From: Blattamonas nauphoetae
Taxonomy: Eukaryota; Preaxostyla; Oxymonadida
Direction of reading: 5' to 3'
Length of the DNA: 31,719 nucleotides
Assembly: GCA_033064195.1 (NCBI GenBank)
Contig: JARBJD010000580.1
Coordinates: forward strand, 1 to 31,719
A program made the translations under genes and the position numbers. Shown here piece by piece: positions 10,539-19,525 of the stretch (the first letter of the stretch is position 1; every line of letters begins with the position of its first letter). The notes beneath the pieces were generated by a model. The model saw only the letters and a program-made list of their open reading frames with translations. It searched no databases and was not told the DNA's origin.

Positions 10539-11973
10539 ATGAAGGAGAGGAGGTTCGAAGAGGAGGACGAGGATGACATAATTCCCAATCCACCAATGTC
10601 AATCAGAACAACTCCATTTAACCACCCAGTGAGAGAGATCAGACAGTACGAACCAACGACGCAACAAGTGCTCAATAAGTTGGAACAAATGAAGGGATTG
10701 TTTGATCATCAACAGAGAAACGATTCAGAAGATGAACAGATCAAAGCTGAGAACTCAATAATGAACAATCAAAAGCAAATGGAACACTTTGTTACTTCAC
10801 ACATTCTGGATGCGAATAAAATGAACAGAGACACATTTGTTCGAGCCTCAATTAACAGAAAGATTGCGAACGATGATCTTAACTTCATTCTGACTCACAC
10901 AAAACAAATCCCATTCGGAGGAAGATCATTTCAGGATTGGTATGAGGAATATGATCACAGATGGAGTGTAGCACATCCGAGGAAAATTCAGAGAGAAAAA
11001 GGAAGTGACAGAATGATTATTGATCCGCCAATGATTCCTAAAGCAACAGAGAAAATTGTGTATCCATTTCGATCAAAAATGCAGTTCATGTCGAAAGCAA
11101 TTACAGGTGATCCACAGAAGACTTCAGACAGAAAGGTTCCACAGAATTGTGATCGACCTTATTTCTCTCCCAAGTTTGGATCATGGGAAATTGATCTCGT
11201 TTGTATCCAATCACCAACGTCGAAAACAGTACTGCAGATTTATCTCTTGCCAATCAACATCAACACCAAATACCTGGTGGTAATTCCTGTTCTGGATAAA
11301 TCATGGAGCAAAGTCAAGACAGCAATCAATGACCTGATTAATCATCGTGGAGTTATGTCAACAACATTCGAGGTGATGGAGAAGCAGCGTGGACAAGTGG
11401 AGAAGCACAGAGTTTTGAGCAACAGAAAGTCAGCACTTATTTCACAAGCTCACCATTCACAAATCACAACAGAATTGTCGATCGAGTGATCAGAACAATC
11501 AGAGATGGATTCCAAGATAATGCAACACAGATGGCAAATCATTCAATGATGAATCAGATGGTAGAATACTACAACATGACTCCACATCGAGCATACTGGA
11601 ACAAGTTCACTCCACAACAAGCACAAAACAATAGAGATTGAAGCACTGTATATCTCCAGTTGTGAAGAGCAATTAAAGAACATCCAAAGACAACAGACAA
11701 CTCAACTGCTGTTATGGATACAAACCAGGAAACATTCTATTGATTCACCTTGATCTGAACAAGACTGTTGCCAAGTTTCAGATGAAGCGAAGACAGTTTC
11801 AATTCGTGGGAAAATTCATAGAATACAAACACGGTAATGTTGTAGCGACTCTACTGAATGGTCTCACATGTCTGTCAAAAGTTGTCTACGTTCCAATTCA
11901 GCACACAAAGTTCCATGCAGACTCAATTGACGACTTAACTCCAGAGTTCATTGCTGAGTTCGGTCTTCTCTGA
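10539..11973 (+). pseudogene. int: Polinton retrovirus-like integrase (rve family); broken
   Basis: The integrase inserts the linear element DNA into the host chromosome. The N-terminal 190 residues are acidic and helical, with a QVLNKLEQMKGLFDHQQ coiled segment, and precede an RNase H-like core. The core is recognised by GSWEIDLVCIQ (first catalytic aspartate) and the following strand LPININTKYLVVIPV, then KTAINDLINHRGV. Further on come TPHRAYWNKFTP, typical of the end of an rve core, and a C-terminal beta-rich domain (LNKTVAKFQMKRRQFQFVGK, then GNVVATLL, VVYVPIQHTKF), which is usual for chromodomain/SH3-like integrase tails. The last residues are acidic (DDLTPEFIAEFG). It is broken by about three interruptions. 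It follows the polymerase side in the same direction, and the convergent ATPase gene lies downstream. Confidence 0.88.
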
Positions 11974-12024
11974 CCTCAGAACTTCGTTCGCTTCAATTTA
12001 ATCTAATCTCAAAAATGTTTCAGA

Positions 12025-12042
12025 TATTTTTATTTCAATTAA
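12025..12042 (+). promoter_or_regulatory. AT-rich start motif before the 119-aa gene
   Basis: ATATTTTTATTTCAATTA abuts the AAATG with its ATG at 12043. Confidence 0.5.
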
Positions 12043-12402
12043 ATGACATCGCTGAAAATATTAGAACCATTTGATCCTGAGCAGAAAGAATTCACAAACA
12101 TCCACGACTTTCAGAGATACTTGGAGAAGAATAGAAAAGAACTGAATGAGTATACAACTCAGAAATTGAATAGGATGATTCAAATTGATGGATATCGAAT
12201 AACAAAAATAAGAGGTGAGATCGCACTGAGGAAACAATATACTGATACTTCTACTACTCCTAATTCACTCTCGATTGATCAAAGATTATCAGACATTGAA
12301 GAATCAATTCGAACACAAACAGATACTCTCAGCATGAGGCTTCGAAGTCTTGACGAGACCATTGGGAACCTTATTCAAGAATTAACGGACAGTTCGGTTT
12401 AA
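12043..12402 (+). CDS. Small Polinton coiled-coil protein, 119 aa
   Basis: The frame looks whole, with ATG directly after the AT-rich motif and a stop TAAA at 12400. The N-terminal half (LEPFDPEQKEFTNIHDFQRY, then EYTTQKLNRMIQIDGYRITKIRGEI) has a pattern I associate with a short conserved Polinton-family protein; this is from memory, without a search. The C-terminal 45 residues form a heptad-like coiled coil (IDQRLSDIEESIRTQTDTLS...IGNLIQEL), which suggests an oligomeric structural or assembly factor. The last 21 bases overlap the 3' end of the ATPase gene on the opposite strand, so the two transcripts must converge and overlap. Its function is unknown. Confidence 0.75.
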   Translation: MTSLKILEPFDPEQKEFTNIHDFQRYLEKNRKELNEYTTQKLNRMIQIDGYRITKIRGEIALRKQYTDTSTTPNSLSIDQRLSDIEESIRTQTDTLSMRLRSLDETIGNLIQELTDSSV

Positions 12403-13227
12403 ACCATCCTTGTTGATCTCTGTCAGTGCAACTCCATCTGTATTGTATCGAAGAATGATTGCTTCACATTTCGGTTTCCTCTGATAGACATTCCAGAAGT
12501 GCTGAATATCAATGGGAGAGTTCAATTGAGGATAGACTCTGCTGATTCGTTCTTTGTTGAATCCTCCAAAGATCCACATTGAATCAATGTTTGACTTCAT
12601 GTCTGCTGACAAACTGAAGAGCTCATGCATCGTCAGAAAGAATGTGAATTTCGGTTGTCGATTCTCCAGTAGTAAATCCATCATTGTCATTCTATTTTTG
12701 GATGCTCTTCGTTCACCTAGGATTCTGCGACAGTCATCAAGAAGTATAATCGATTGGAGATTCTTTCCTGAGAAATCATCAATGTAAAGTGAGTCAAAGA
12801 GATTCTCTCTGCATTCATCAGTGATTCTGTTTTGCCACTGATTGTCAATAATCTCTTCATAAGCAGCTTTTGATTCAGAGAGTTCCAACAGAAATGGAAG
12901 TGCATCATCGTATTTGACTTTCACATAAGGAACGTTCAGTATTGGTTTGAATTTGTCGAAGGTTGGATCAATGTTCTTATCGGTGACGAAGACAAACAAG
13001 TGAAAGAGTTCATTTCTGACTTGGACATTTTGGAGTTTGGCAATCTCTCGTAGAGCATTGAATGTCTTTCCACTTCCTCTATTCCCAACAAGGACATTAA
13101 CACTGTTGCGATTGAAATTCAAGTCTGGATGTATTTGTGATTGCACTACATGAGAAACATTCCTATTTGATGCTTCACTCAATTTAGCATTCACGTATGC
13201 TGTAAGTGATATTGGAGATTTGTTCAT
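12382..13227 (-). CDS. FtsK/HerA-type genome-packaging ATPase (poxvirus A32-like), 281 aa
   Basis: This ATPase would pump element DNA into a capsid. The 281-aa frame looks whole and has the usual length for the family. Walker A is GNRGSGKT (residues about 48-55). Walker B is SIILLDDC (about 164-171), in which a hydrophobic strand ends in acidic residues. A sensor-like stretch FTFFLTMHEL (about 198-207) follows. These are features of the A32-like packaging ATPases of Polintons, virophages and poxviruses. It is the only core replication or assembly gene on the minus strand besides the S74 protein. Its start faces the 306-aa gene across 61 bp, a shared divergent promoter region, and its 3' end overlaps the coiled-coil gene by 21 bp. 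Although it looks intact, the surrounding element is broken, so it is probably not in use for packaging. Confidence 0.92.
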   Translation of the reverse strand: MNKSPISLTAYVNAKLSEASNRNVSHVVQSQIHPDLNFNRNSVNVLVGNRGSGKTFNALREIAKLQNVQVRNELFHLFVFVTDKNIDPTFDKFKPILNVPYVKVKYDDALPFLLELSESKAAYEEIIDNQWQNRITDECRENLFDSLYIDDFSGKNLQSIILLDDCRRILGERRASKNRMTMMDLLLENRQPKFTFFLTMHELFSLSADMKSNIDSMWIFGGFNKERISRVYPQLNSPIDIQHFWNVYQRKPKCEAIILRYNTDGVALTEINKDGLNRTVR

Positions 13228-13288
13228 TTGTGATTTAACTCTAATTAAAATATACTTTTGGTTTTTTTATTTTGTATGAAAACACACA
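13228..13288. promoter_or_regulatory. Divergent promoter region, ATPase and 306-aa gene
   Basis: This 61-bp AT-rich gap lies between two outward-facing ATGs. The plus-strand side carries GTTTTTTTATTTTGTATGAAA (13261-13281) and then eight bases before the ATG at 13289. The minus-strand side has only a looser AT-rich stretch (TATATTTTAATTAG on the minus strand), so the ATPase start motif deviates from the others. Confidence 0.5.
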
Positions 13289-14209
13289 ATGTCACAAAAG
13301 ATAGTGTACGTTCAACCACAAAGAAAAGCACAAGCGAAGAAACCAAAAATGAGATACGGACCGGAGACTCAAGCAGCATTGAAACAAATCTTTGCTGATG
13401 ATGATGTTCAAACCAGACGCAATGATGCTCTGTGTAGTCTTCCATCAGCTCTTGAGTATATTACAAGAACTGGACGAAATTGGACTGCGAAAATAGAAAA
13501 ATATGGACAAGTTCCTGATGTGATGGTCTCCGATAATGATACTGGAGATCTGATTGCAGTCAATGGTGCCATGCTAACTCCATACAATAGTAGACCAGTC
13601 AAAGAGACATACTATGCAATGAATCCAACACCAGACATGCGAAGACAGAAACCATACACATCATTCAATCAAGAACTCGGAAGGAAAATAAAAGCGGTGC
13701 ATAGGAATTTCCTCAAGAATGGATCATACGATTTACCATCCAATTATCGAGACATCAGTTATGCAGATATGAAAACACAAAGATCTCAACAACCATACGC
13801 AATAATGAAGAGAGCTGTTGGTGAACACATGACAAACACATTGGGAATAACTCGTGCAAATCGAAGCAATCCAGCTGATCCCAGCAAGAATGTGTTAGAC
13901 AATATGGTGTTCAATTCAATTCAATCACAGATTGCATCACTGATGTGGGATCAATGGCTTATTGATCATGTTCAGGACTACAATCCCAGTATGAAACAAA
14001 AGAAAGCCTTCAAGGATCAGATTTATCCAGTGTTTCTCCAAATGATCACTCAAGATACAACGTATTTATCGGAATACTGTACTCACTATTCAACTCACAT
14101 ATCAACAGAAGTTAATAAACTGAAAGCCAAAGCATTCAAAACAGTCACAGATGATGATATCAGTGGATTCCAATCTGAAATGCCTGGATATTATCAGTAT
14201 GCTCAGTAA
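13289..14209 (+). CDS. Uncharacterised 306-aa Polinton protein
   Basis: The 306-codon frame looks whole. The N-terminal 25 residues are basic and glutamine-rich (VYVQPQRKAQAKKPKMRYG), as in nucleic-acid-binding or virion core proteins. The middle (residues about 55-190) is polar with many asparagines and tyrosines. The C-terminal 110 residues are predicted helical with bulky hydrophobics (QSQIASLMWDQWLIDHV, DQIYPVFLQMITQDTTYLSE). I see no catalytic motif; in particular there is no His-Asp-Gln-Cys arrangement for a cysteine protease. It opens the block of presumed virion genes running to the capsid genes, all in one direction, which suggests a structural or assembly role. That role is inferred from position only. 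Confidence 0.75.
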   Translation: MSQKIVYVQPQRKAQAKKPKMRYGPETQAALKQIFADDDVQTRRNDALCSLPSALEYITRTGRNWTAKIEKYGQVPDVMVSDNDTGDLIAVNGAMLTPYNSRPVKETYYAMNPTPDMRRQKPYTSFNQELGRKIKAVHRNFLKNGSYDLPSNYRDISYADMKTQRSQQPYAIMKRAVGEHMTNTLGITRANRSNPADPSKNVLDNMVFNSIQSQIASLMWDQWLIDHVQDYNPSMKQKKAFKDQIYPVFLQMITQDTTYLSEYCTHYSTHISTEVNKLKAKAFKTVTDDDISGFQSEMPGYYQYAQ

Positions 14210-14244
14210 CAGAAAGAAATGAATGATTAAAAACATTAATATAT

Positions 14245-14262
14245 ATTTTTTATTTTTATAGA
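14245..14262 (+). promoter_or_regulatory. AT-rich start motif before the 190-aa gene
   Basis: ATTTTTTATTTTTATAGA ends five bases before the ATG at 14268. It helps decide that start, since an upstream GTG at 14265 is the only other in-frame candidate. Confidence 0.5.
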
Positions 14263-14267
14263 AAGTG

Positions 14268-14840
14268 ATGCAACCAATTCTAAGTTGTCAATTTACAAAA
14301 CACACAAGTTCTTCTTCAGTACCAACATCAATCACCAACAATGTCATCATCGATAATAAAGGCTCGAATTCTGGAAGGATGAATAATGACCAGAGCGCTA
14401 ATGTGGAGCTTGAAAATGAACGAGGTGCCTATGACCCACCACTGGAGACGTATCCATCAGCTCCAATCCAAAGCCGTTCTATTCCACTCCGAGAATACAC
14501 GTCAAATATTTCAACGTTCAAAGATCAGCTCCTGCTCGTTTACCAGAATGCATTTGCTTGTGAAAAGAAACTTCTGAATAATCTCATTGAACCATCGAAG
14601 AAACTGATCACAAACCAAAGTGATTTATGTGCACTGATTGCGACTCTCACTGGAATCAACGATGTTGTGATTGAACTGGATGACCTGTCTGACAAGTGTT
14701 TATGTCTGAATAAACTCCCAGTGTTTCGAACCATTTTCAAGATCCTTGTTGGTGGAAAAGATATGAGCATTGCCTACAATGAAGCATACAACACCATCCT
14801 CAATTATGGCATTTCTCTTACAAAGGCAATCCCGAGATAA
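14268..14840 (+). CDS. Uncharacterised 190-aa Polinton protein
   Basis: I start the gene at the ATG at 14268 (MQPILSCQF), the first ATG after the AT-rich motif. The first 80 residues are disordered and rich in Ser, Asn and Pro (NNDQSANVELENERGAYDPP). From residue about 85 a helical domain follows (NISTFKDQLLLVYQNAFACE, IEPSKKLITNQSDLCALIAT, VFRTIFKILVGGKDMSIAYN), ending KAIPR. It has no transmembrane segment and no recognised family. It is separated by a few dozen bases from its neighbours in the virion-type gene block, and its stop is TAAA. The function is unknown; the layout of a disordered N-terminus and compact helical C-terminus would suit a scaffold or minor virion protein, but this is a guess. 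Confidence 0.7.
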   Translation: MQPILSCQFTKHTSSSSVPTSITNNVIIDNKGSNSGRMNNDQSANVELENERGAYDPPLETYPSAPIQSRSIPLREYTSNISTFKDQLLLVYQNAFACEKKLLNNLIEPSKKLITNQSDLCALIATLTGINDVVIELDDLSDKCLCLNKLPVFRTIFKILVGGKDMSIAYNEAYNTILNYGISLTKAIPR

Positions 14841-14857
14841 ATTATTAATGAATTGTC

Positions 14858-14875
14858 TTTTTTATTTTTCTATAA
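14858..14875 (+). promoter_or_regulatory. AT-rich start motif before the first MAPG gene
   Basis: TTTTTTATTTTTCTATAA directly abuts ATG at 14876. It is one of two near-identical copies in the element; the other precedes the capsid-type gene at 24491. Confidence 0.6.
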
Positions 14876-15184
14876 ATGGCACCAGGAAGTTTCAACAAAC
14901 TCAAAAATATCGGCAAGCAATTCTTTCAATTCATCAAACCTCTAGCTCCAACATTGCTTCAAGTCGGTGGTGGATTGCTCTCTCAAACGAACAGTAAATT
15001 CGGTCAAACAGCAGGAGGAATACTGAATGGATTAGGAGGAATGATGGACGTTTATCAACAAAATAAGGCGATCAATCGTCAACAAAAACCGCAGATGATC
15101 GAGTACGAACCTCCACGAAATGGACGATACTCCAATGATGATATGCCACTCTCGTCTAATTCCAAAATTCAATTCAAAGGATAA
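14876..15184 (+). CDS. MAPG protein 1, 102 aa, amphipathic and glycine-rich
   Basis: The small frame looks whole and starts MAPGSFNKLKNIGKQFFQFI. Residues 5-35 can form amphipathic or hydrophobic helices. A glycine-rich section follows (LLQVGGGLLSQ, GGILNGLGGMMDVYQQN), then a polar tail ending KIQFKG. The start is shared with the next gene (MAPG, aromatic residue, KL, basic/Gly, G, K), so the two are tandem paralogues with diverged tails. Size, amphipathic N-terminus and glycine content recall small membrane-active virion proteins such as adenovirus pVI and other internal-membrane or lytic proteins of related viruses. That comparison is inference. Its position just before the capsid genes fits a minor virion component. 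Confidence 0.72.
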   Translation: MAPGSFNKLKNIGKQFFQFIKPLAPTLLQVGGGLLSQTNSKFGQTAGGILNGLGGMMDVYQQNKAINRQQKPQMIEYEPPRNGRYSNDDMPLSSNSKIQFKG

Positions 15185-15203
15185 ACATTCACTAGTATTC
15201 GAA

Positions 15204-15222
15204 TATTTTTATTTTTATTAAA
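15204..15222 (+). promoter_or_regulatory. AT-rich start motif before the second MAPG gene
   Basis: ATATTTTTATTTTTATTAA ends at the AAATG whose ATG is at 15223. Confidence 0.6.
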
Positions 15223-15522
15223 ATGGCACCAGGTTGGTTATCAAAATTAGCAGGAGTCGGAAAAACAATTCTTCGTGTGGGAGCTCCATTTCTGAATCTC
15301 ATCCCCTTTGTTGGACCGTTGATTTCTAAGGTAGCACAGACAGGTGTTGAGATGATTCCAGATGTGAAGTCGGATCAGCAAATCCATGCAGAAAAGATGG
15401 CACAATATGAGCAAGCAATCAATGAAGGAAACACAGCAGTTGCGAATAAACTCCGAGGAGAAATACTGAGACTGGAAGAAAAGCTGAAACCAAAAGCGAA
15501 GAAACCAAAAAAGAAAAAGTAA
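15223..15522 (+). CDS. MAPG protein 2, 99 aa, hydrophobic N-terminus and basic tail
   Basis: The frame looks whole: MAPGWLSKLAGVGKTILRVG is followed by APFLNLIPFVGPLISKVAQT, a long hydrophobic or amphipathic stretch with proline and glycine breaks. The second half is a charged helix (EKMAQYEQAINEGNTAVANK, LRGEILRLEEKL). The last 13 residues are almost pure lysine with alanine and proline (KAKKPKKKK). The hydrophobic head and lysine-rich tail could bridge a membrane or capsid with DNA, as adenovirus core and pVI-type proteins do; this is inference from composition. It is paralogous to the preceding 102-aa protein through its N-terminus only. Its stop is TAAA. Confidence 0.72.
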   Translation: MAPGWLSKLAGVGKTILRVGAPFLNLIPFVGPLISKVAQTGVEMIPDVKSDQQIHAEKMAQYEQAINEGNTAVANKLRGEILRLEEKLKPKAKKPKKKK

Positions 15523-15540
15523 ATGAAAGTAACAATTATG

Positions 15541-15559
15541 TTTTTTTATTTTTGATAAA
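15541..15559 (+). promoter_or_regulatory. AT-rich start motif before capsid-type gene A
   Basis: TTTTTTTATTTTTGATAAA abuts the ATG at 15560. Confidence 0.6.
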
Positions 15560-16702
15560 ATGAACTCACATTTAACACATCTGACAAACAAAAGAACTGG
15601 AGCATCATCATTGACTGGAAATACCACTGGAAGGATAGAATACACAAGAGATGACATGGGTCAAATACAACAACAACTCATGTCCGAACATCACATTAAT
15701 TACCTCATGAATGATGGAGCCCACAGTACTTCTATTCAAGAATTGAAACCATCAGAGAATTCACGATTCTACAAGGGACAGGAGATAATCATTCCGTTGA
15801 CAGGCAATCAAGACATTTGTCAAATCGATGATTCATTCATTACGTTCACGATGACAGCAACATTGAAACTCAACAATTGGCAATGGGAAACAGGAACTAT
15901 TGGATCTTTGATGAATGAGAGAATATTCATGTTCGTTGGACTCAAGCATTCAGCATCCATCTTTCGGAATCTTACAGTTCTTCACAACAATCAGAGAATC
16001 ATCAGTACAACAACAAATGATGTATCCATGGAATCACACATTTACAATATGATCAAACCGAAGAGTCAATTGGAGAATCGAAAACATTGTCATACGCCAT
16101 GGCAGAATGCTTGGAATCATGATGAATCTGTTGCTGGTGTTTATATTCCTTTATCAGACTTCACAGGAACAAAAGTAACTAGTACTCTATGTGACAGTAT
16201 TGATGTGCCAATCCGTGTGTCAATCAATCTTGAAGATCTTCTCATTTTCTCAGGTATGACTGACTATCCAAGATGTCTATTCGGTGATCTGAAATTGAGT
16301 GTGTACATCAATGAGGATGCTTTTGTCTGCTGCCCTGTGAATCCTGAACTGACATTGAAAAATACACTATCATCATTCGTAGTTGGAACAGCAGCACCAC
16401 CGACTGTTAAAGCAATAATTCAAAATTGTATTCAACATCGTCCCGTTTTTATGAATAATCTCGTAGCCTCATGCACAAAGAATTTCGTTCAAATTGGTCA
16501 ATCATTTCTCCAACCATCGGTTACAAAAGACCTCTATTTAAGTGGATCCAATGTCGTGAATAAAGAACCGGAATACGTGGATCAATATACATCATTGAAC
16601 ATTCTTGATTATAAAATTGATGATGTGTATTGCATGAGTTCTGGATACAATATTAAAGACATTGCGAAAGAGAATCTCAAACAGATGTGAGCTAGTTTTG
16701 TA
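15560..16702 (+). pseudogene. Capsid-type gene A, first part; split by a nested element
   Basis: The open stretch gives 376 codons before the nested segment. It is beta-rich and resembles gene B at 24491 in order and motif: FYKGQEIIIPLTG versus RIGDEIEVPLCYDG, IFMFVGLKHSASIFRNL versus IFVGYKSSSDAIRDM, RKHCHTPWQNAW versus MKHCYSLWENVQ, and DYPRCLFGDLKLSVYI versus QYPNSIFGNLRLRFHL. Length, beta content and position after the ATPase and minor virion genes fit the double jelly-roll major capsid protein, or its partner, of Polintons. The family assignment is inferred; I cannot confirm the fold here. The gene is broken, chiefly by the 7-kb insertion that begins just after this part. Confidence 0.6.
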
Positions 16703-16807
16703 CAGAATCAACACTCCCGTTTTATTGTTTCAAATAACTTAGTTTAATCAATTCAAACCATTTTTTGGGGCAAAACCTTATCTTTTCACTTAATCACAAC
16801 TGAAGTT
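16703..16807 (+). repeat. Left inverted repeat of the nested element
   Basis: It pairs with 23590-23690 in inverse orientation. The best-matching core is TTTTTTGGGGCAAAACC followed by TTATCTTTTCACTTAATCA; similarity fades after about 105 bp. Confidence 0.7.
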
Positions 16808-17234
16808 GATCAAACCCATTATTTTATCAAATGACGTCAGGAAGTGTCAAGGCTGAGAATTGTTGTGAATGGTAATGAAATATGATTAAAGAAGACTCAC
16901 TTACTCCTTTCTTCGAAGAGAAACCAAAATACTGCTCTCTTGTCATGTAGAAAAATGTCATGACAATTGACGCTGGTGCTCTTTCTCTTCCAACAGCAAT
17001 GGGTGCGGTTTTGATGATTGTGAGTGTGATTGAATCTCTGTGACAGCCATTTTCGCCGTTCGGTTGTTCTCAACGAGTCTTCAGGTCCAACTCAACAGTA
17101 TTTCATTCGTCACCTCGAGTAGATCGTCATATTCTCGTTTCCTTTCTCTCTGCCAATCTTGTGACAAAGAGGACAATGATTTTACTGCGACTGTTCCACA
17201 CAGAGCGAGAGCGAGCGATTTGGATTCAGAGAAG

Positions 17235-19449
17235 TCAGCGGATGGATCGAAAGACGAGCTGACGTGAGGACGGAATAGACAAGCGTGCGACGGGAGACTG
17301 AGTGAGGAGGCAGCGGGAGATGATATGGAGAGCTTCGAAGTACGGCGAGACTGACCCGGATCGGGTTGTGTCGTCGAAGGTGACCATGTCGTCCTTCAGA
17401 GGGAGGTCGGTGATCATGCACACGTACTGCAGCAGAAACAAGGTTGACCTCTCTTTGTGCATCTTGAGGCGAGTGGACGGAGGGAACGCCATGTCGTTCG
17501 TCTTCTGGGCATCAGCGTGGGGAGGGATGGAGAGGGAAGCAGGCAAACAGATTTGTGAGGTGTCCTCCACGTCCTCCGTTGGATGCTCCTCCCCATTCTG
17601 AGCCTCGTCCACCAAACGACTTCTGCAGCGAGAACTGTCGGAACTCGTCCATCGCGTCGAAGTTCTCGTCGTCCTCCTCGTCCTGAAGTTGAGTTGTGAG
17701 GTCAGTCGCTTGTCCTTCCTCCGCCTCCGACGGGACACTGTCGGAGAATGGAGTGGGTGTGTCTTGGAGAGTGAACGACGACGAGGATGCAAGTGAAGAC
17801 TGGCCGCGAGGGAGTGACGGTGATGAGATGTCCAGTGCACGTTGTGAGACTGGTCTCGAGGCGAGTCGTGGGAACGTTCTCGGCGTGCTGGGAGCTGGTG
17901 GAGTGGTGGCCTGTGTAGAGACGGACGGGGGAAGGGTGGGTGTCTGTTTGAGGTGTGGCGACTCTGACTTGCGATCGTCCATCGCGCTGGACGGGGAAGG
18001 AGTGTCGAGCTCCTCGTCTGTGGCGTTTTCTGTAGTTTCTTCTTTTGTGTGTGTGATCTGGTTTCCGTGCAAATCGAGTGTGTTGTCGTGGGACGAAAGG
18101 ATGAACGACGACACTCGCTCGTCTCTGAACTCCGTCTCGTCGAAGTCCGCATCTGCCGACGTTTTGATCACATTCCACCTGCCCACCACGCTCTGTATGT
18201 TGCAGAAGCTGTTGGGCGGTCTCTGCTTCAGCTTGATGGCAGTGTTGAGGTGGAGATAGAGCGAGGCACGTGTGGCTTCGAAATCGGCTGACTCTTCCTT
18301 CCCCAGCTGGATAATGGCCGTGCACACTGCACATCCAGACTGCCTCGAATGGCGGTCTTGACTGTGAAAGCTCGCAAGCTCGTTCCACTTCTCCTCGCGA
18401 GCGTGTTTTCTCTCTGCGTACTGCGACATTCGCTTGATCATGACCGACATCTCCATCTTAACAGCTTCGCGTGCATCGGGAGATGAAGCAGAAATGTACA
18501 ACTTGGCGATGCGGGTGAGTGTGGCTTTCGTCGGGGCGAAGGGGAGAAAGGCGAGGGAGAGTGGGGACATGTCGTGGAGGAACACCTTGAAGAGATGGTT
18601 CAACACATCGAAGTTGTCCTTCGTTGTGGCGGAGCGGTTGTAGCGGCTGATCTGGTTTTGGTAGAGGAACGAGCGAGGTCCGATCGAGAGAGGGAATATC
18701 TGGTTGGAGGCGAAGAGTGGGATGAGCGAGTCAAGCGACACAATGACACGGTGAGTCTTTGGGAACGAGATTGGATGAGACAGGGTAGACTCGATGCGGC
18801 TGAATGAGACGAGAGGGACTGAGGATTGGGTCTTCTGCCGCGGAGCAGATCGGGCGAGAAGAGAGTCGTCAGGCTGGACAGTCGACGAGATCGGGTAGAG
18901 CGTGGAGAGGAAAGGGGCGACGTTGAAGAAGGAGAAGACCAGCGCGATGCCGTTCTTGTCTTTGAAGGAGAGCAGGCGAGCTTTCGACGAGTGGATGAGA
19001 GTCTAGATGAGTGCGAAGGACGTGGCGCAGATCTTCACGCAGTAATCAATCACCAACAACTCGAACTCACCATGCTCAGCGAACTGCTCACTCGACTTCC
19101 GTCCTGCTGCGGTGCGCTGGATGGTGTGGATGAGAGAGACGCTCTGGCAGACGATGGAGGAGAGGATGATGACAGACAGCGACGGACTCGTCTGCGGATA
19201 GGGTCGGCTCAAAGCGACGCAGAATCGGAGCAGAAGGTGCAGCACAGACAAGTCGGGGAGAGCAGCGAACAAGAGCGAGGATGTTTTCGAGTTCTGAATG
19301 TCGAAGGACTTAGCGAGGCCCTGCTCGAGATTGCCTAACACCTGTCCGAGGCATTCGATCCGCTTCATCAGCTCTTCGGCGAAGAGAAGGGGATTGGACA
19401 CTGCAAACAGAGACCTCGCAAACTGAGAACAATCGTCGATTCCTCGCAT
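17235..19449 (-). pseudogene. Captured host-type coding region, 3' part, unrecognised
   Basis: Minus-strand frames with host-like composition run through this stretch. At 19449-19003 is a leucine-rich helical segment (NPLLFAEELMKRIECLGQVL, NLEQGLAKSFDIQNSKTSSL, LFAALPDLSVLHLLLRF). A frame of 409 codons and more at 18741-17512 follows, first helical (DVLNHLFKVFLHDMSPLSLA, SVMIKRMSQYAERK, RASLYLHLNTAIKLKQRPPN). It then becomes a long disordered Ser/Thr/Pro-rich section with acidic patches, ending GGRGGHLTNLFACFPLHPSPR minus its last residue. Shifts between these frames could be introns or decay; I cannot tell. Many overlapping frames on both strands here are shadows of GC-rich low-complexity sequence. 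It probably belongs to the same gene as 20319-22960, separated by the MITE. Confidence 0.5.
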
Positions 19450-19525
19450 GGTGTCGATATGCTGTGTTGCTGATGTGGCTTCCTGTTGTTCGGCGTAGAG
19501 AGCAGGCGGTCGTTCAGCAGAGTAA

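Noticed and set aside
17235-18388. Long overlapping frames on both strands in the GC-rich cargo
   Set aside because: These Arg/Ser/Pro-rich frames are shadows of the disordered region of the 17512-18741 frame.
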